51,467 bases of DNA from Alphaproteobacteria bacterium (GCA_028871345.1 JAGWNK010000028.1:1-51467); one strand, 5' to 3'; positions 8,893 through 18,419 are shown, counted from the first letter of the stretch. The notes: generated from the sequence alone by a model not told the origin. Made by a program: numbers and translations.

Positions 8893-10323
8893 ATGCGGCG
8901 CAGACGCAAAACCAAGATTCTGGCAACGCTGGGACCGGCCAGTTCGACGCCGCAGATGATCCGCGCCCTGTTCGAGGCAGGCGCCGACGTCTTCCGCATC
9001 AATATGAGCCACAGCTCGCACGCGGTCCTGGGCGAGTTGCATCACACGGTGCGCAGCCTGGAAGAAACGGTAGGACGGCCGATCGGCATCCTGGTCGACC
9101 TGCAAGGCCCGAAGATCCGCTTGGGAACCCTGCCCGGAGGCGCCCGCGAGGTGCGCAACGGCGACCGCCTGAAGCTCGTGCGCAAGGTCTCCGCCGACGA
9201 CCCTGCCGACATTCCGATTCCTCATGCCGAGGTGTTCGCCGCCCTGCAACCGGGCGAGTGCATCCTGGTCGACGACGGCAAGATCCGGTTCCGCATCGAA
9301 TCCTCCACCCGCGAATGGGCCGAAGCCGTGGTTGAGGCAGGCGGCACCCTCAAGGACAAGAAGGGCGTCAACCTCCCCGACACGATCCTGCCCATCCCGG
9401 CCATGACGCCCAAGGACAGAAGCGACCTCGAGGCCGCACTGCATCTGGGGGTCGATTGGATCGCGCTGAGCTTCGTGCAGCGTCCCGATGACGTTGCGGA
9501 ACTCAAGAAAGTGGTGGGCGGCCGCGCCGGCTGCCTCGCCAAGATCGAGAAGCCCAAAGCCATCGAGTGGCTGCCCGACATCCTGGACATCTCGGACGCG
9601 CTGATGGTGGCGCGCGGCGACCTGGGCGTGGAACTGCCGATCCAGGACGTGCCCGGCAAGCAGAAATATATCACGCGCGCTGCCCGCAAGGCGGGCAAGC
9701 CGGTCGTAGTCGCGACCCAGATGCTGGAATCGATGATCACGGCTCCGGTGCCGACGCGCGCCGAAGTCACCGATGTGGCCAACGCGGTGTTCGAAGGGGC
9801 CGACGCGGTGATGCTATCGGCGGAATCCGCCGCAGGCCAGTATCCGGTCGAAGCGGTGTCCATGATGGACAAGATCGCGATGACGGTGGAGGGCGACCCG
9901 CTCTACGTCTCGATCATCGATGCCCAGAGGAACGAGCCGGAGGCCACCACGGCCGACGCCATCATGGCTGCGGTGCACGAGGTGACCAAGACGATCCATG
10001 CCCGCGCCATCGTCAGCTGGACGAAGTCGGGTTCGACGGCGCTGCGCGCGGCGCGCGAACGCTCCGATGCGCCGATCATCGCGCTGACGCCAACTCTGGA
10101 AGTGTCGCGCCGGCTGTCGCTGGTGTGGGGATTGCACTGCGTCTACACCGAGGACGCCCAGGATCTGGACGACATGGTGGACCGCGCCGCGCGCTTCGCC
10201 TTCCAGGAAGGCTTCGCCAAGCCGGGCGAGCGCATCGTGGTCACCGCCGGCGTGCCGCTGCGCACGCCCGGCGCCACCAACATGCTGCGCGTGGCGTTTG
10301 TCGGGCCCCAGAAGGGGGAATGA
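8893..10323 (+). CDS. pyk: Pyruvate kinase
   Basis: Pyruvate kinase transfers phosphate from phosphoenolpyruvate to ADP in the last step of glycolysis. The 476-residue chain has the N-terminal TKILATLGPAS, FRINMSHSSH, the barrel motif DLQGPKIRLG, LSFVQRPDDV, KIEKPKAIEW with the active-site Lys/Glu, VARGDLGVELP and the signature VVVATQMLESM, and a C-terminal allosteric domain. An in-frame TTG lies one codon earlier; the ATG is the simpler start. It follows DUF1036 and ends 10 bases before a convergent gene. Confidence 0.97.
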   Translation: MRRRRKTKILATLGPASSTPQMIRALFEAGADVFRINMSHSSHAVLGELHHTVRSLEETVGRPIGILVDLQGPKIRLGTLPGGAREVRNGDRLKLVRKVSADDPADIPIPHAEVFAALQPGECILVDDGKIRFRIESSTREWAEAVVEAGGTLKDKKGVNLPDTILPIPAMTPKDRSDLEAALHLGVDWIALSFVQRPDDVAELKKVVGGRAGCLAKIEKPKAIEWLPDILDISDALMVARGDLGVELPIQDVPGKQKYITRAARKAGKPVVVATQMLESMITAPVPTRAEVTDVANAVFEGADAVMLSAESAAGQYPVEAVSMMDKIAMTVEGDPLYVSIIDAQRNEPEATTADAIMAAVHEVTKTIHARAIVSWTKSGSTALRAARERSDAPIIALTPTLEVSRRLSLVWGLHCVYTEDAQDLDDMVDRAARFAFQEGFAKPGERIVVTAGVPLRTPGATNMLRVAFVGPQKGE

Positions 10324-10333
10324 GATTGCGGTA

Positions 10334-10774
10334 CTACGACGTCGTCGTGCCGCAAGACGGCAGATCGAAATCGTCGGCCACCCGGCGGACCACGAAGACA
10401 TAACCGATCGGTGAACCGGGGTAGCTCGATTCGACGAGCGTGCTGGTCATCGTGGCGCCGTCCTCGGACGGCACGTCCTTGTACTTGTCGATGAGGTGCA
10501 CCTCCTTGCCGTCGATGCTGGTCGTGACGACGACGGTGAGCCCGTCCTGCGTCGACCAGGTTCCCTCCTCGTACGACGTTTCCGCTTGGTCGCCGTCGCA
10601 TTTCACGGAGCGGATGGAGTAGCGGCCGTCGGCCATATGGTGCTCGACGGTCTTGACGTCGGGATCGCCCGGCTGGCCCTCGCCATACCAGGTCCCCACC
10701 GTGCCGCGGTCCTGTTGCGCCAAAGCCGGCGCAAGAAGCACCGCCGCGAGCGCGGCCGCCATCAAGATGCGCAT
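10334..10774 (-). CDS. Secreted protein of unknown function
   Basis: A 146-residue protein with a signal peptide (MRILMAAALAAVLLAPALA, cut before QQDRG). The mature part begins with GTWYGEGQPGDPD and is rich in beta-prone polar segments (YSIRSVKCDGDQAETSYEEGTW). I do not recognise a named family. Two cysteines, one in each half, could form a disulfide in the periplasm. It lies 11 bases after the TPR gene on the same strand and is probably its operon partner. Confidence 0.75.
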   Translation of the reverse strand: MRILMAAALAAVLLAPALAQQDRGTVGTWYGEGQPGDPDVKTVEHHMADGRYSIRSVKCDGDQAETSYEEGTWSTQDGLTVVVTTSIDGKEVHLIDKYKDVPSEDGATMTSTLVESSYPGSPIGYVFVVRRVADDFDLPSCGTTTS

Positions 10775-10785
10775 GAGCCCCCCTT

Positions 10786-11319
10786 TCAGATCCCCTGCCC
10801 TTCCACCGCCCGCGACAGGCCGTCGATGTGGCGCTGCAATCCCTCCATCTGCGGATCGAGCGCCTGGGCACGGCGGTAAAGCGCCAGCGCCCCGGGCTTG
10901 TCGCCGTAGTCCTCGAGCATCTCGCCCAGCTCTTCCAAGGCCGCGAACTGGCGCGGGTTGAGGGCGACCGCCTTCTGCAGCGAGACCATGGCGCCGGCAT
11001 CGTCGTTGGTGTCCGACTGCAACAGACCGCGGCGATGCCAGCCCTCGGCATATTTCGGGGCGATGTCGACCACCGCGTCGTAGAGCTTGCGCGCCGTGTC
11101 CTTGTCGCCGGCGGCCTCGGCCGCGGCGGCGCGCGACATCAGGAGGTCCACGCTGGGGCTACCCGATTGCAGGAAGAGAGCGTCGAGGCGGGCCTCGATG
11201 GGTTTGGCGTCTTCCGCCGACTGCGCCGCCTTGAGCTGCGCCAGAAGGGCGTCAACCGGCGGTGCCGCCATCGCGGCGGCCGAAAGGCACAGCAGGAACA
11301 GGAGCGAAAGCGGGCGCAT
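10786..11319 (-). CDS. Secreted tetratricopeptide-repeat protein
   Basis: A 177-residue protein with a signal peptide (MRPLSLLFLLCLSAAAMA) followed by three to four TPR helices. The clearest repeat units are AGDKDTARKLYDAVVDIAPKY, GAMVSLQKAVALNPRQF and KPGALALYRRAQALDP. TPR proteins mediate protein contacts; the partner is unknown. It is probably periplasmic and precedes the small secreted gene at 10334-10774. Confidence 0.83.
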   Translation of the reverse strand: MRPLSLLFLLCLSAAAMAAPPVDALLAQLKAAQSAEDAKPIEARLDALFLQSGSPSVDLLMSRAAAAEAAGDKDTARKLYDAVVDIAPKYAEGWHRRGLLQSDTNDDAGAMVSLQKAVALNPRQFAALEELGEMLEDYGDKPGALALYRRAQALDPQMEGLQRHIDGLSRAVEGQGI

Positions 11320-11356
11320 GGCCCAGCCTAGCGCCTCGCAGCGGGATGATGAAGAT

Positions 11357-11482
11357 TTAACCCTGGCGCGCCTTGAAGCGGGGATTCTTCTTGTTGATGA
11401 CGTAGGTGCGGCCCCGCCGGCGGATGACGCGGCAGTCCTTGTCGCGCTTCTTGAGCGAGCGGAGCGAGTTGCGGATCTTCAT
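11357..11482 (-). CDS. rpmJ: 50S ribosomal protein bL36, 41-residue form
   Basis: The sequence [20 protein letters not shown] and the ending [12 protein letters not shown] are characteristic of the alphaproteobacterial bL36. It has a single Cys and lacks the full zinc-binding Cys/His set of the zinc-ribbon form, so it is the zinc-free type. At 41 residues it is full length. It is monocistronic here, upstream of the TPR gene with a 37-base gap. Confidence 0.95.
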   Translation of the reverse strand: MKIRNSLRSLKKRDKDCRVIRRRGRTYVINKKNPRFKARQG

Positions 11483-11659
11483 GGCACGCCTTTTGAACTC
11501 GATGTCTCTGCGAGATGAGCCCCGCTTGGAAGGCGCGGAAACTAGTCGGCCCGAAAATCCGTGTCAACGGCGGGAAAAGGCGTGGATTTCACCGCATTTT
11601 CGCTATGGAACACGTGGTAAACGTGGTTTGGATTGAGGGCCTCGGGGGAGGCGGTTGGC

Positions 11660-12937
11660 ATGCGTGTCTTGGTCCTATTCCTGGCCTATCTTCTGTCGAT
11701 GGTCCTGCTGGCGGCGGCCTATGGCGGGACACCGGCTGCGGCAACCCCGGCCATGCCGACCCCCGGCACCCCGGTGCCGACCCCGTCCCCGGCGGAGGAA
11801 GACCAGGCTTTTGCCCATTTCCTGAGCGATTTCCGCGCCACGGCGCTGGCCCAGGGGATCACCGCCGACACCTATGACGCCGCCACGCGCGGCCTCGAGC
11901 GCAACGGCCACATCCAGGACCTCAACCTCAACCAGCCCGAATTCTCCAAGCCGGTCTGGGACTATCTCGACACGGCCGTTTCGCCGCAGCGCATCGCCGA
12001 CGGGCGCGCCGTGCTCGTGGCCGATGCCGACATCCTCGGACGCGTCTCCCGGAAATACGGCGTGCCCAAAGAGGTCCTGGTCTCCATCTGGGGCAACGAG
12101 TCGGACTTCGGCCGCAGCATGGGCGGCTACAACATGTTCCAGGCGCTGGCGACGCTGGCCTATGACGGGCCGCGCACCGACTATGCCCGCCCGCAACTGA
12201 TCGCGGCGCTGAAGATGATGCAGCAGGAGCACTATGCGCCGTCGCAGATGACCTCGTCCTGGGCCGGCGCCTTCGGCCAGACGCAATTCGTGCCCACCAC
12301 CTTCCTCAACCAGGCGGTGGACGGCGACGGCGACGGCAAGATCGATCTGTGGATGTCGGTCGCCGACGCCATGGCATCGACCGCGAACGTCATCTCGAAC
12401 GCCGGCTGGGTGGACGGCAAGCCGTGGGGCATCGAGGTGAAACTGCCGGCGGGATTTGCATATGAAGAGGCGGATCTCAACCTGACAAAGACAGTCGCCG
12501 CCTGGACCAAGTTGGGCGTGAGGACGGTGATGGGGGGCGATCTGCCGGCGAGCGACGATCCCGCCTCGATCTACCTGCCGGCCGGCGCGCGCGGACCGGC
12601 CTTCCTCGTCTTTCCCAATTTCAAGTCCATCCTCAAGTACAACAATGCGGCCTCCTATGCGCTCGCCGTGTGCCTGCTGGCCGACCAGCTGAAGAGTGCG
12701 CCGCCGGTGGCAGCGGCCTGGCCGCGCGACGAGCAGCCGCTGACGCGCGACGAGCGCCTGGCACTGCAGAACTCGCTCGCCAAGCTCGGCTTCGACATCG
12801 GCAAGATCGACGGCATCATCGGCTCGAAGGCGCGCGCTGCGTTGCGCACCTGGCAGAAGGCGCATGCCCTGCCTGCCGACGGCTACGCGACGCAGGATCT
12901 GCTCACGCGGATCGCCATGGATGCCAAGACGCACTGA
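11660..12937 (+). CDS. Lytic murein transglycosylase, MltB type
   Basis: A 425-residue periplasmic enzyme that cleaves peptidoglycan to 1,6-anhydro-muropeptides. A signal peptide (MRVLVLFLAYLLSMVLLAAA) and a Pro/Thr-rich linker precede the catalytic domain (about 45-335), where VLVSIWGNESDFGRSMGGYN holds the catalytic Glu147. The C-terminal 65 residues (LTRDERLALQNSLAKLGFDIGKIDG) are a peptidoglycan-binding type 1 domain. GGGGGAGG lies 8-9 bases before this ATG, supporting it over the frame opening at 11633. Divergent from rpmJ. Confidence 0.93.
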   Translation: MRVLVLFLAYLLSMVLLAAAYGGTPAAATPAMPTPGTPVPTPSPAEEDQAFAHFLSDFRATALAQGITADTYDAATRGLERNGHIQDLNLNQPEFSKPVWDYLDTAVSPQRIADGRAVLVADADILGRVSRKYGVPKEVLVSIWGNESDFGRSMGGYNMFQALATLAYDGPRTDYARPQLIAALKMMQQEHYAPSQMTSSWAGAFGQTQFVPTTFLNQAVDGDGDGKIDLWMSVADAMASTANVISNAGWVDGKPWGIEVKLPAGFAYEEADLNLTKTVAAWTKLGVRTVMGGDLPASDDPASIYLPAGARGPAFLVFPNFKSILKYNNAASYALAVCLLADQLKSAPPVAAAWPRDEQPLTRDERLALQNSLAKLGFDIGKIDGIIGSKARAALRTWQKAHALPADGYATQDLLTRIAMDAKTH

Positions 12938-13274
12938 CGACCTGCAGCATCTACATTAAAACGATGTAGCGTTGCTTCCGACTCAGACACGCCATGCAGG
13001 ACGCGCAACGCCCGTTGTCGCGGAACTATGCCCGACGCGTGTGTGAACTCCGTCCACAAACTCATCCGTGCCTGCGAACCCCGCGAAATCCCTGCCGGTG
13101 CCCGCAAACCGTCACGGTACGGATCGTTGCATGAATTTTCCGACAGGCTCGCGACCGCTGCGGGCCGCGTTGTCGATTTGCCACGAGCGTAGAACTTGTG
13201 AAGGGGAGGACTAATTCTAGCGACATTCGCTCCCTATCTGGTGGCGACGGCTGGGAACAAAGAGGAGTGAGTAC
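12938..13274. other. Gene-free stretch before the outer-membrane barrel gene
   Basis: About 340 bases without a credible gene. A weak hairpin (CTACAT, 7-base loop, ATGTAG) lies at 12951-12969, 13 bases after the transglycosylase stop. The promoter of the barrel gene should lie in the last 100 bases, but I could not identify boxes with confidence. Confidence 0.5.
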
Positions 13275-13886
13275 ATGAAGAGGACAGTTCTGTTGGCCGC
13301 CGCCGTCGCGATGGCCGCCGCAGCGAGTGCCGCCGACGCATCGGACCAAGGCTACTACTTCTCCGGTATCGCCGGCGCATCGTTGATGCCGGACCAGACC
13401 TTCAGACTCTATGGCGCGGGTTCAACCAACAGCAGCTTCGACGCCGGCTACGCCTATGGCGGCGCCGCGGGCTACGACAGCGGCAACGGCTGGCGCGTCG
13501 AATTCGACGTGTTGCACCAGCATTCCGCGGTCGACCGCGTCGACAAGGCGCCGTCGAGCGGCCATCTGCAGTCCACCAGCTTCATGCTCAACGGCACCTA
13601 CGACGTCATCGATCTGGGGGCCGTCACGCCGTATGTCGGCGCCGGCATCGGCTTCCAGGACATCGGCGCCTCGATCAACGGCTTCAGCGGCACCGACCAG
13701 TGGCAACCCGCCTATCAAGCGGAGGCCGGACTGCGCCACGACTTCAACGACAAGCTGTCTGTGTTCGCCGAATACCGCTATTCACAGTCGGATGCGGCGC
13801 GGCTGACGGCCGGCCCTGACATGGGCAACCAGCATTTCTCCGACAATGCGATGCTGACGGGCATCACCTATCACCTCGGAGATTGA
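13275..13886 (+). CDS. Small outer-membrane beta-barrel protein
   Basis: A 203-residue protein with a signal peptide (MKRTVLLAAAVAMAAAASAADA) followed by alternating amphipathic strands: YYFSGIAGASLMPDQ, GYAYGGAAGYDSGNGWRVEFDVLH, VTPYVGAGIGFQDIG, LSVFAEYRYSQSD, ending MLTGITYHLGD. This is the pattern of the eight-stranded OmpA-like or OmpX-like barrel family (outer-membrane protein beta-barrel domain). It ends in a strand but without a clear terminal Phe. AGAGGAG lies at good distance before the ATG. Ligand or function unknown. Confidence 0.85.
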   Translation: MKRTVLLAAAVAMAAAASAADASDQGYYFSGIAGASLMPDQTFRLYGAGSTNSSFDAGYAYGGAAGYDSGNGWRVEFDVLHQHSAVDRVDKAPSSGHLQSTSFMLNGTYDVIDLGAVTPYVGAGIGFQDIGASINGFSGTDQWQPAYQAEAGLRHDFNDKLSVFAEYRYSQSDAARLTAGPDMGNQHFSDNAMLTGITYHLGD

Positions 13887-13953
13887 TCATCGCCTGACGC
13901 GAAGGCCGGGGTGCAACCGTGCCCCGGCCTCTTCTTGAACATAGTCAACGCCT

Positions 13954-15009
13954 TCAGTTCGCCGCCGCCTTGGGCGGAATCAGCGCCGCAAGGATCGGCT
14001 CGACCCACTGTTCCTTGTCGATGTCGTAGGCGACGAAGTCGTGATCGAACTGCCAATAGGCCCAGGAGAAGCCGTGCGCTTCGGCGCCGCGTGCCACCGC
14101 AGCCGTCCACGTGTAGCGATCCGGTAACGGCGCCGTCTCGAAGGCACCGAACTCGCCCAAGAAGATCGGCCGGTTGTGCGCCGCGGCCCACGCCTTGACC
14201 GTATCGAATTCGCCATTCATCGCCGCTTCGTCGGCCTGCGTGCCCCAACGGACGTCGTGCAGCGCCTGGATCTCGGGGCCGTTCCAGGTCGTGCCCTGAT
14301 GGGTGAAATGGAACGGGTGGTAATAATGGAAGGTAACGATGATGTGGGGATCATCGGGCAGCTCCAGGTTGGGCAACTCCTCCAATCCGTTCCAGTTGGC
14401 CGGACCGATGATGACATTGCGCGCGGGATTGCTGGCGCGAATGATCGCCAGAGTCTCTTTGAGCTGGGCGTTCCACAATGCCGCCGTGAGCTTGCCGTGC
14501 GGCTCGTTCAGCATCTCGAAGATCAGGCGGTTGGGCGCGTCCTTGTAGCGTGGTGCGATCTGCGACCAGAACGCGTCGAGCTTGACGCGGCAGTTGTCGG
14601 GGTCGTTGCCGCAAAGCATGAAATCGTGCTCGTCGAGATCGACCGTCAGTCCCGCCGTGAGCGCCGCCTCGACCATCTTGTCGAGGAATGCCACCCAATG
14701 GGGGTCGAGCGTGTTCGACGAATCCATGTGCTCGAAGCTGTTCATCACGATGCGCACGGTCGAAAAGCCCGCATCGCGGATCGTCCGGAAATAGCGCGCC
14801 TTGAAACGTGCCAGGCCCGGATCGTTCCAGCCCGGATCGCCCGCCAGCACGTTGATGCCGCGTGCCATCGCGGCATTCTGGGCGACGGCGTCGATGGGCG
14901 TGAAGGCCTCGCCGAACGTCGGGGCCGGTGGTGTTTCCTGCACGCCTGCGCAACCCGCCAGTGCCGCGGCAAGGGCAACGTACGCCAGCCATTTGATCGC
15001 CTTCGTCAT
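13954..15009 (-). CDS. GH5-type glycoside hydrolase lipoprotein, copy A
   Basis: A 351-residue predicted lipoprotein (lipobox ALAGC) with a TIM-barrel glycoside hydrolase family 5 domain. The acid/base Glu169 lies in FEMLNEPHG and the nucleophile Glu286 in FLGEFGAFE; FSTVRIVMNSFEHMD and VTFHYYHPFHFTHQG are typical of endoglucanase-like GH5 enzymes. The substrate is a beta-linked glucan or mannan by family; which one is unknown. MTKAIK was chosen because it starts the signal sequence. It is a tandem paralogue of the next gene, with a 50-base gap, and both end in a QWVEPIL-ALIP segment. Confidence 0.9.
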   Translation of the reverse strand: MTKAIKWLAYVALAAALAGCAGVQETPPAPTFGEAFTPIDAVAQNAAMARGINVLAGDPGWNDPGLARFKARYFRTIRDAGFSTVRIVMNSFEHMDSSNTLDPHWVAFLDKMVEAALTAGLTVDLDEHDFMLCGNDPDNCRVKLDAFWSQIAPRYKDAPNRLIFEMLNEPHGKLTAALWNAQLKETLAIIRASNPARNVIIGPANWNGLEELPNLELPDDPHIIVTFHYYHPFHFTHQGTTWNGPEIQALHDVRWGTQADEAAMNGEFDTVKAWAAAHNRPIFLGEFGAFETAPLPDRYTWTAAVARGAEAHGFSWAYWQFDHDFVAYDIDKEQWVEPILAALIPPKAAAN

Positions 15010-15059
15010 GTCCCATCTCCTCTCGCAAGTTCCCGAATGCGAGCCGGGGGCGGCCCCGC

Positions 15060-16115
15060 TCATTGGCTCTGCGGGATCAAGGCATGCAGGATCGGTTCGA
15101 CCCACTGGTCCTTGCTGATGTCGTAGACGATGAAGTCCTTGTCGAACTGCCAATAGCACCAGGCGAAGCCGCGCGCCTCCGCAGCACGGGCCACGGTCGA
15201 GGTGTACTTGATGCGCCCATCCATCGGCGCCGTTTCATAGGCACCGAATTCGCCCAGGAGAATGGGACGGTTCCACTCGTCCGACCACGCCTTCACGGCA
15301 TCGAAGTCCTTGTCGAGCTGCGCCAGATCGGCGGGCGTGCCCCAGTCCCGACCGGTCTTCTTGTACTGCGGCACCCAAGGCGACCCCTGATGGGTGAATT
15401 CCATCGGTGCGTAGTAGTGGAAGGTGATGATGATGTGCCTGTCAGGCACCGGGAGTTCGAGCTTGGGCAGGAGCGACAGGCTGTTCCAGCTTCCCGGGCC
15501 GATGACGACGTTGCGCACCGGGTTGGTGGCGCGGATGATCGGCAGCGTCTGCTTGATCTGCGCATTCCACAACTCGGGCGTGAAGGCCTGATGGGGCTCG
15601 TTGAGGATTTCGAAGATCAGCTTCGCCGACTCGTTCTTGTAGCGGGGCGCCACCTGGGCCCAGAAGGCGTTCAGCTTCTGCATGCAGGCCTGCACCTCGA
15701 CGCCGCAGAAATTGTAGTCGTGCTCGTCGAGGATGACGTTGAGACCGGCGTCGAGCCCCGCCTTGACCATCACATCGAGATGGCGCAGCCAGGCATCCTC
15801 GACGACGTAGTATCCGTCCATGTGTTCGAACGGCATCATGACGATGCGCACCGTCGAGAAGCCCGCATCCTTGATCTTCTTCATGTATTCGGGCTTGAAG
15901 CGCGCCTTGGCCGGATCCGTCCAGCCGGGGTCCTCGGACAGCACGTTGACGCCGCGGCCCATCTCCGCGACCTGGGTGAAGGCGTCTTCCCCGACGAAGT
16001 TGCCGGCCGCCGGCGGCGGCGTCGAATTAGAGGAGGCGCTCATGTTCAGCTGGGCACAGCCGGCCATCGTGAGGATGAGCGCCAGACCGGCCAGTCCTGT
16101 CAGCGTGCGTCTCAT
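15060..16115 (-). CDS. GH5-type glycoside hydrolase lipoprotein, copy B
   Basis: A 351-residue predicted lipoprotein (lipobox TMAGC, then a Ser/Pro-rich linker). The GH5 domain has acid/base Glu173 in FEILNEPHQ and nucleophile Glu289 in LLGEFGAYE. It is clearly homologous along its full length to the gene at 13954 but diverged, so the duplication is old. It is the first gene of the pair, and both are probably on one transcript. Anchoring in the envelope suggests action on periplasmic or extracellular glucan rather than on bulk cellulose. Confidence 0.9.
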   Translation of the reverse strand: MRRTLTGLAGLALILTMAGCAQLNMSASSNSTPPPAAGNFVGEDAFTQVAEMGRGVNVLSEDPGWTDPAKARFKPEYMKKIKDAGFSTVRIVMMPFEHMDGYYVVEDAWLRHLDVMVKAGLDAGLNVILDEHDYNFCGVEVQACMQKLNAFWAQVAPRYKNESAKLIFEILNEPHQAFTPELWNAQIKQTLPIIRATNPVRNVVIGPGSWNSLSLLPKLELPVPDRHIIITFHYYAPMEFTHQGSPWVPQYKKTGRDWGTPADLAQLDKDFDAVKAWSDEWNRPILLGEFGAYETAPMDGRIKYTSTVARAAEARGFAWCYWQFDKDFIVYDISKDQWVEPILHALIPQSQ

Positions 16116-16240
16116 ATCCTTCCCTCCAGCATCATGGTCCGTTTTTCGCCGTCGTCGACATGGTGTTGTTCTGTCGGCACGAAACCTGACAGCGCTTACC
16201 AGCAGGCGTCAAGTCACCTCTTCGTCATCCCTGCGAGGCG

Positions 16241-18385
16241 TTATCTCTCGCGTTTAAAGCGAATCTGAGAGGAGTCGCTGCGGCCCTCGGCGTCCACCAC
16301 CGTGATACGCGCGATGCCTTCACCGGTCGGCAGATAGAGCGCCGGCTGGAAGCGGTCGAAACTGCCCACCAGCATGCCGTTGACCAGCCAGGTGAGCGGC
16401 GCCCGGCCCCCGTCGGCCTTCAGCATGATGGTCTTATCCTTGGCACTGGCCGACGGCAGCGGCACCACCGTGCCGTTGGGCGGAAAGGCGATCGAGGGCG
16501 GCGGCACGTTGGTCTCCACCTTGGCCACGACGGCGGATTGCTCGCGCGTGAAGACCCGCAGCGACGGCGGCAACTGGTCTGTGTCCTGGGCCATGATAAC
16601 GCCCGCCGGCGGATCGGGCGCGGGATGGCGGTCTGCCGGCAGGAGCCCGAACACCTTGAGCAGGATCGGAGCGGCGGAATCGACGCCGACATGGCCGGCG
16701 CGCGGCGTGCCGTTGGCGCGACCGACCCAGACGCCGACCGTGTAATCATTGGAGAAGCCCGCCGACCACTGGTCACGGAAGCCGTAGGAGGTACCCGTCT
16801 TGAAGCCGATGGTGCGCGGACGCTGCAGGCCTTCGCCCATCGCCCAGCCGTCCGGCAGGGTCGCGCCGTCGAGGATATCGCGCAGATAATAGGCGGCCAC
16901 AGGACCGAACAGGCGGTGTTCGGGCGCGGCGGGCGCTCCGGCGACGAGGCGCAGGGACTGGGCTTCGCCGCCGTCGGCGATGCCGGCATAGAGCATGGTG
17001 AGATCGAAGGGTGAGATGCCCAGGCCGCCCAGCGCGAAGGCCGCATTGGGCGCCGTATCGCGAGTCGGGAAGGCGAGACGGGCGCCCGCATTCTGCAGCG
17101 CCAGCGTGAAGACCAGCGGGCCGACGCGCTGCAGCACCGCCACCGCGGGAACGTTGAGCGACATGCGCAAGGCGTCGCGCGCGGTGACCGCCCCCTGGAA
17201 GGATCCCGCGAAATCGCGCGGCGCGTAATCGCCGAAATTCGTCGGTGCGTCCTCCATCATGGTGGAGGGATGCAGGATGAGATCGTCGAAGGCGAGTCCG
17301 TAGATGAAGGGCTTCAACGCCGAGCCCGGCGAGCGCGGGCGGCGCGCCAGGTCGATCTGGCCCGCCTTGCCCCAATAATTGGTGCCGCCGACATAAACGA
17401 GGACATCGCGGGTCGCGTTGTCCACCACGACGATCGCCATCGACGCGCCGTCGCCCGTGTAAAGGCTCTCCTGCTTCGCCAGCCGTTCCACGGCGCCCTG
17501 CAAGCCGGCATCGATGGTGGTGACAATGCGCGGGCCCGGATGGCGGCGCACGAGGTAGTCCGCCAGATGCGGAGCCGAGAACGGCATCGCCTGACGGGCG
17601 AAGGGCACACCTTCGCGTTCGGCGACCGCCGCGTCAGAGGCGGTGACGACGCCCTCTTCCACCATGCGCGCCAGGACCTTGTTGCGACCCTTCTGCGCCG
17701 CGATGGCGTGACGGTCGGGACGCTGCTTGACCGGCGATTGCGGCAGCGCCACGAGGAGCGCGGCTTCGGCGAGATCGATTTGATCTGGCGGCTTGCCGAA
17801 ATAGCTGAGCGACGCCGCGCGCACGCCTTCCAGGTTGCCGCCGAACGGGGCCAGCGTCAGGTAGAATGAGAGGATCTCGTCCTTGGAATAGCGCTCCTCC
17901 AGCTGCACCGCGCGCATCATCTGGAACAGCTTGGTGGCGATCGAGCGATGGCGCGGGGGCTCGAGCAGGCGCGCCACCTGCATGGTCAGCGTCGAGCCGC
18001 CGGATACGATGTGCCCCAGCGTCGCCCACTGATACGCCGCACGGACCATGGCGAAGGGATCGACGCCGCCGTGGTCGTCGAAGCGACGGTCCTCGTAGGC
18101 CTTCAGCATGGCGAGGTAGCGCGGAGAGACATCGCGCACGGTGGTCTTCATCCGCCAGTAGCCGTCGCGTGTGAGATAGGCGCGCAATAGCGTGCCGTTC
18201 CGGTCCACGACCTCCGGCGACAGATTGCGGGCGTTGGCCATGTCGGGTGGAAAAGCCAAGTCGGCGATCACCAGCGTGCCGACGAAGAAGAGCAGCGCAC
18301 AGGCGGCAATTACGAGCAGGCGCGACAGTGCTCTCCCTGGATAGAGGTCGTCCGGCGAAGCCAGATGGTTCGGGGTCGGTGGCAT
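16241..18385 (-). CDS. pbpC: Penicillin-binding protein 1C (bifunctional glycosyltransferase/transpeptidase)
   Basis: A 714-residue class A PBP of the 1C type. One membrane helix near the N-terminus is followed by the glycosyltransferase domain, with catalytic Glu98 in AYEDRRFDDHGG. The transpeptidase domain has the nucleophile Ser355 in SPGSALKP (SxxK), an SLN motif in RMSLNVP and Lys529 in FKTGTSYGFRDQW. The C-terminal about 90 residues match the PBP1C-specific C-terminal domain. A strong AGGGAGGGG precedes the ATG. Pairing with the alpha-2-macroglobulin gene just upstream is conserved in many proteobacteria and suggests a shared envelope defence or repair role. Confidence 0.95.
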   Translation of the reverse strand: MPPTPNHLASPDDLYPGRALSRLLVIAACALLFFVGTLVIADLAFPPDMANARNLSPEVVDRNGTLLRAYLTRDGYWRMKTTVRDVSPRYLAMLKAYEDRRFDDHGGVDPFAMVRAAYQWATLGHIVSGGSTLTMQVARLLEPPRHRSIATKLFQMMRAVQLEERYSKDEILSFYLTLAPFGGNLEGVRAASLSYFGKPPDQIDLAEAALLVALPQSPVKQRPDRHAIAAQKGRNKVLARMVEEGVVTASDAAVAEREGVPFARQAMPFSAPHLADYLVRRHPGPRIVTTIDAGLQGAVERLAKQESLYTGDGASMAIVVVDNATRDVLVYVGGTNYWGKAGQIDLARRPRSPGSALKPFIYGLAFDDLILHPSTMMEDAPTNFGDYAPRDFAGSFQGAVTARDALRMSLNVPAVAVLQRVGPLVFTLALQNAGARLAFPTRDTAPNAAFALGGLGISPFDLTMLYAGIADGGEAQSLRLVAGAPAAPEHRLFGPVAAYYLRDILDGATLPDGWAMGEGLQRPRTIGFKTGTSYGFRDQWSAGFSNDYTVGVWVGRANGTPRAGHVGVDSAAPILLKVFGLLPADRHPAPDPPAGVIMAQDTDQLPPSLRVFTREQSAVVAKVETNVPPPSIAFPPNGTVVPLPSASAKDKTIMLKADGGRAPLTWLVNGMLVGSFDRFQPALYLPTGEGIARITVVDAEGRSDSSQIRFKRER

Positions 18386-18398
18386 GACCCCTCCCTCA

Positions 18399-18419
18399 CC
18401 CTCCCCCTTCCGGGGAGGG
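18399..18419. repeat. GC-rich intergenic inverted repeat
   Basis: CCCTCCCC and GGGGAGGG form a perfect 8-bp stem around the loop CTTCC. The style (C-run/TTC/G-run) resembles elements near 2148-2166 and 23704-23726. It lies immediately upstream of the pbpC ribosome site. Confidence 0.55.

Noticed and set aside
8395..9444. Upstream extension of the FGase frame through DUF1036 and pyk on the opposite strand
   Set aside because: The extension runs antisense to two recognised genes and adds no domain; the family-like N-terminus begins at 8394.
12951..12969. Hairpin CTACAT...ATGTAG as a strong terminator for the transglycosylase gene
   Set aside because: Six AT-rich pairs and no T-run; too weak to call, noted only within the intergenic entry.
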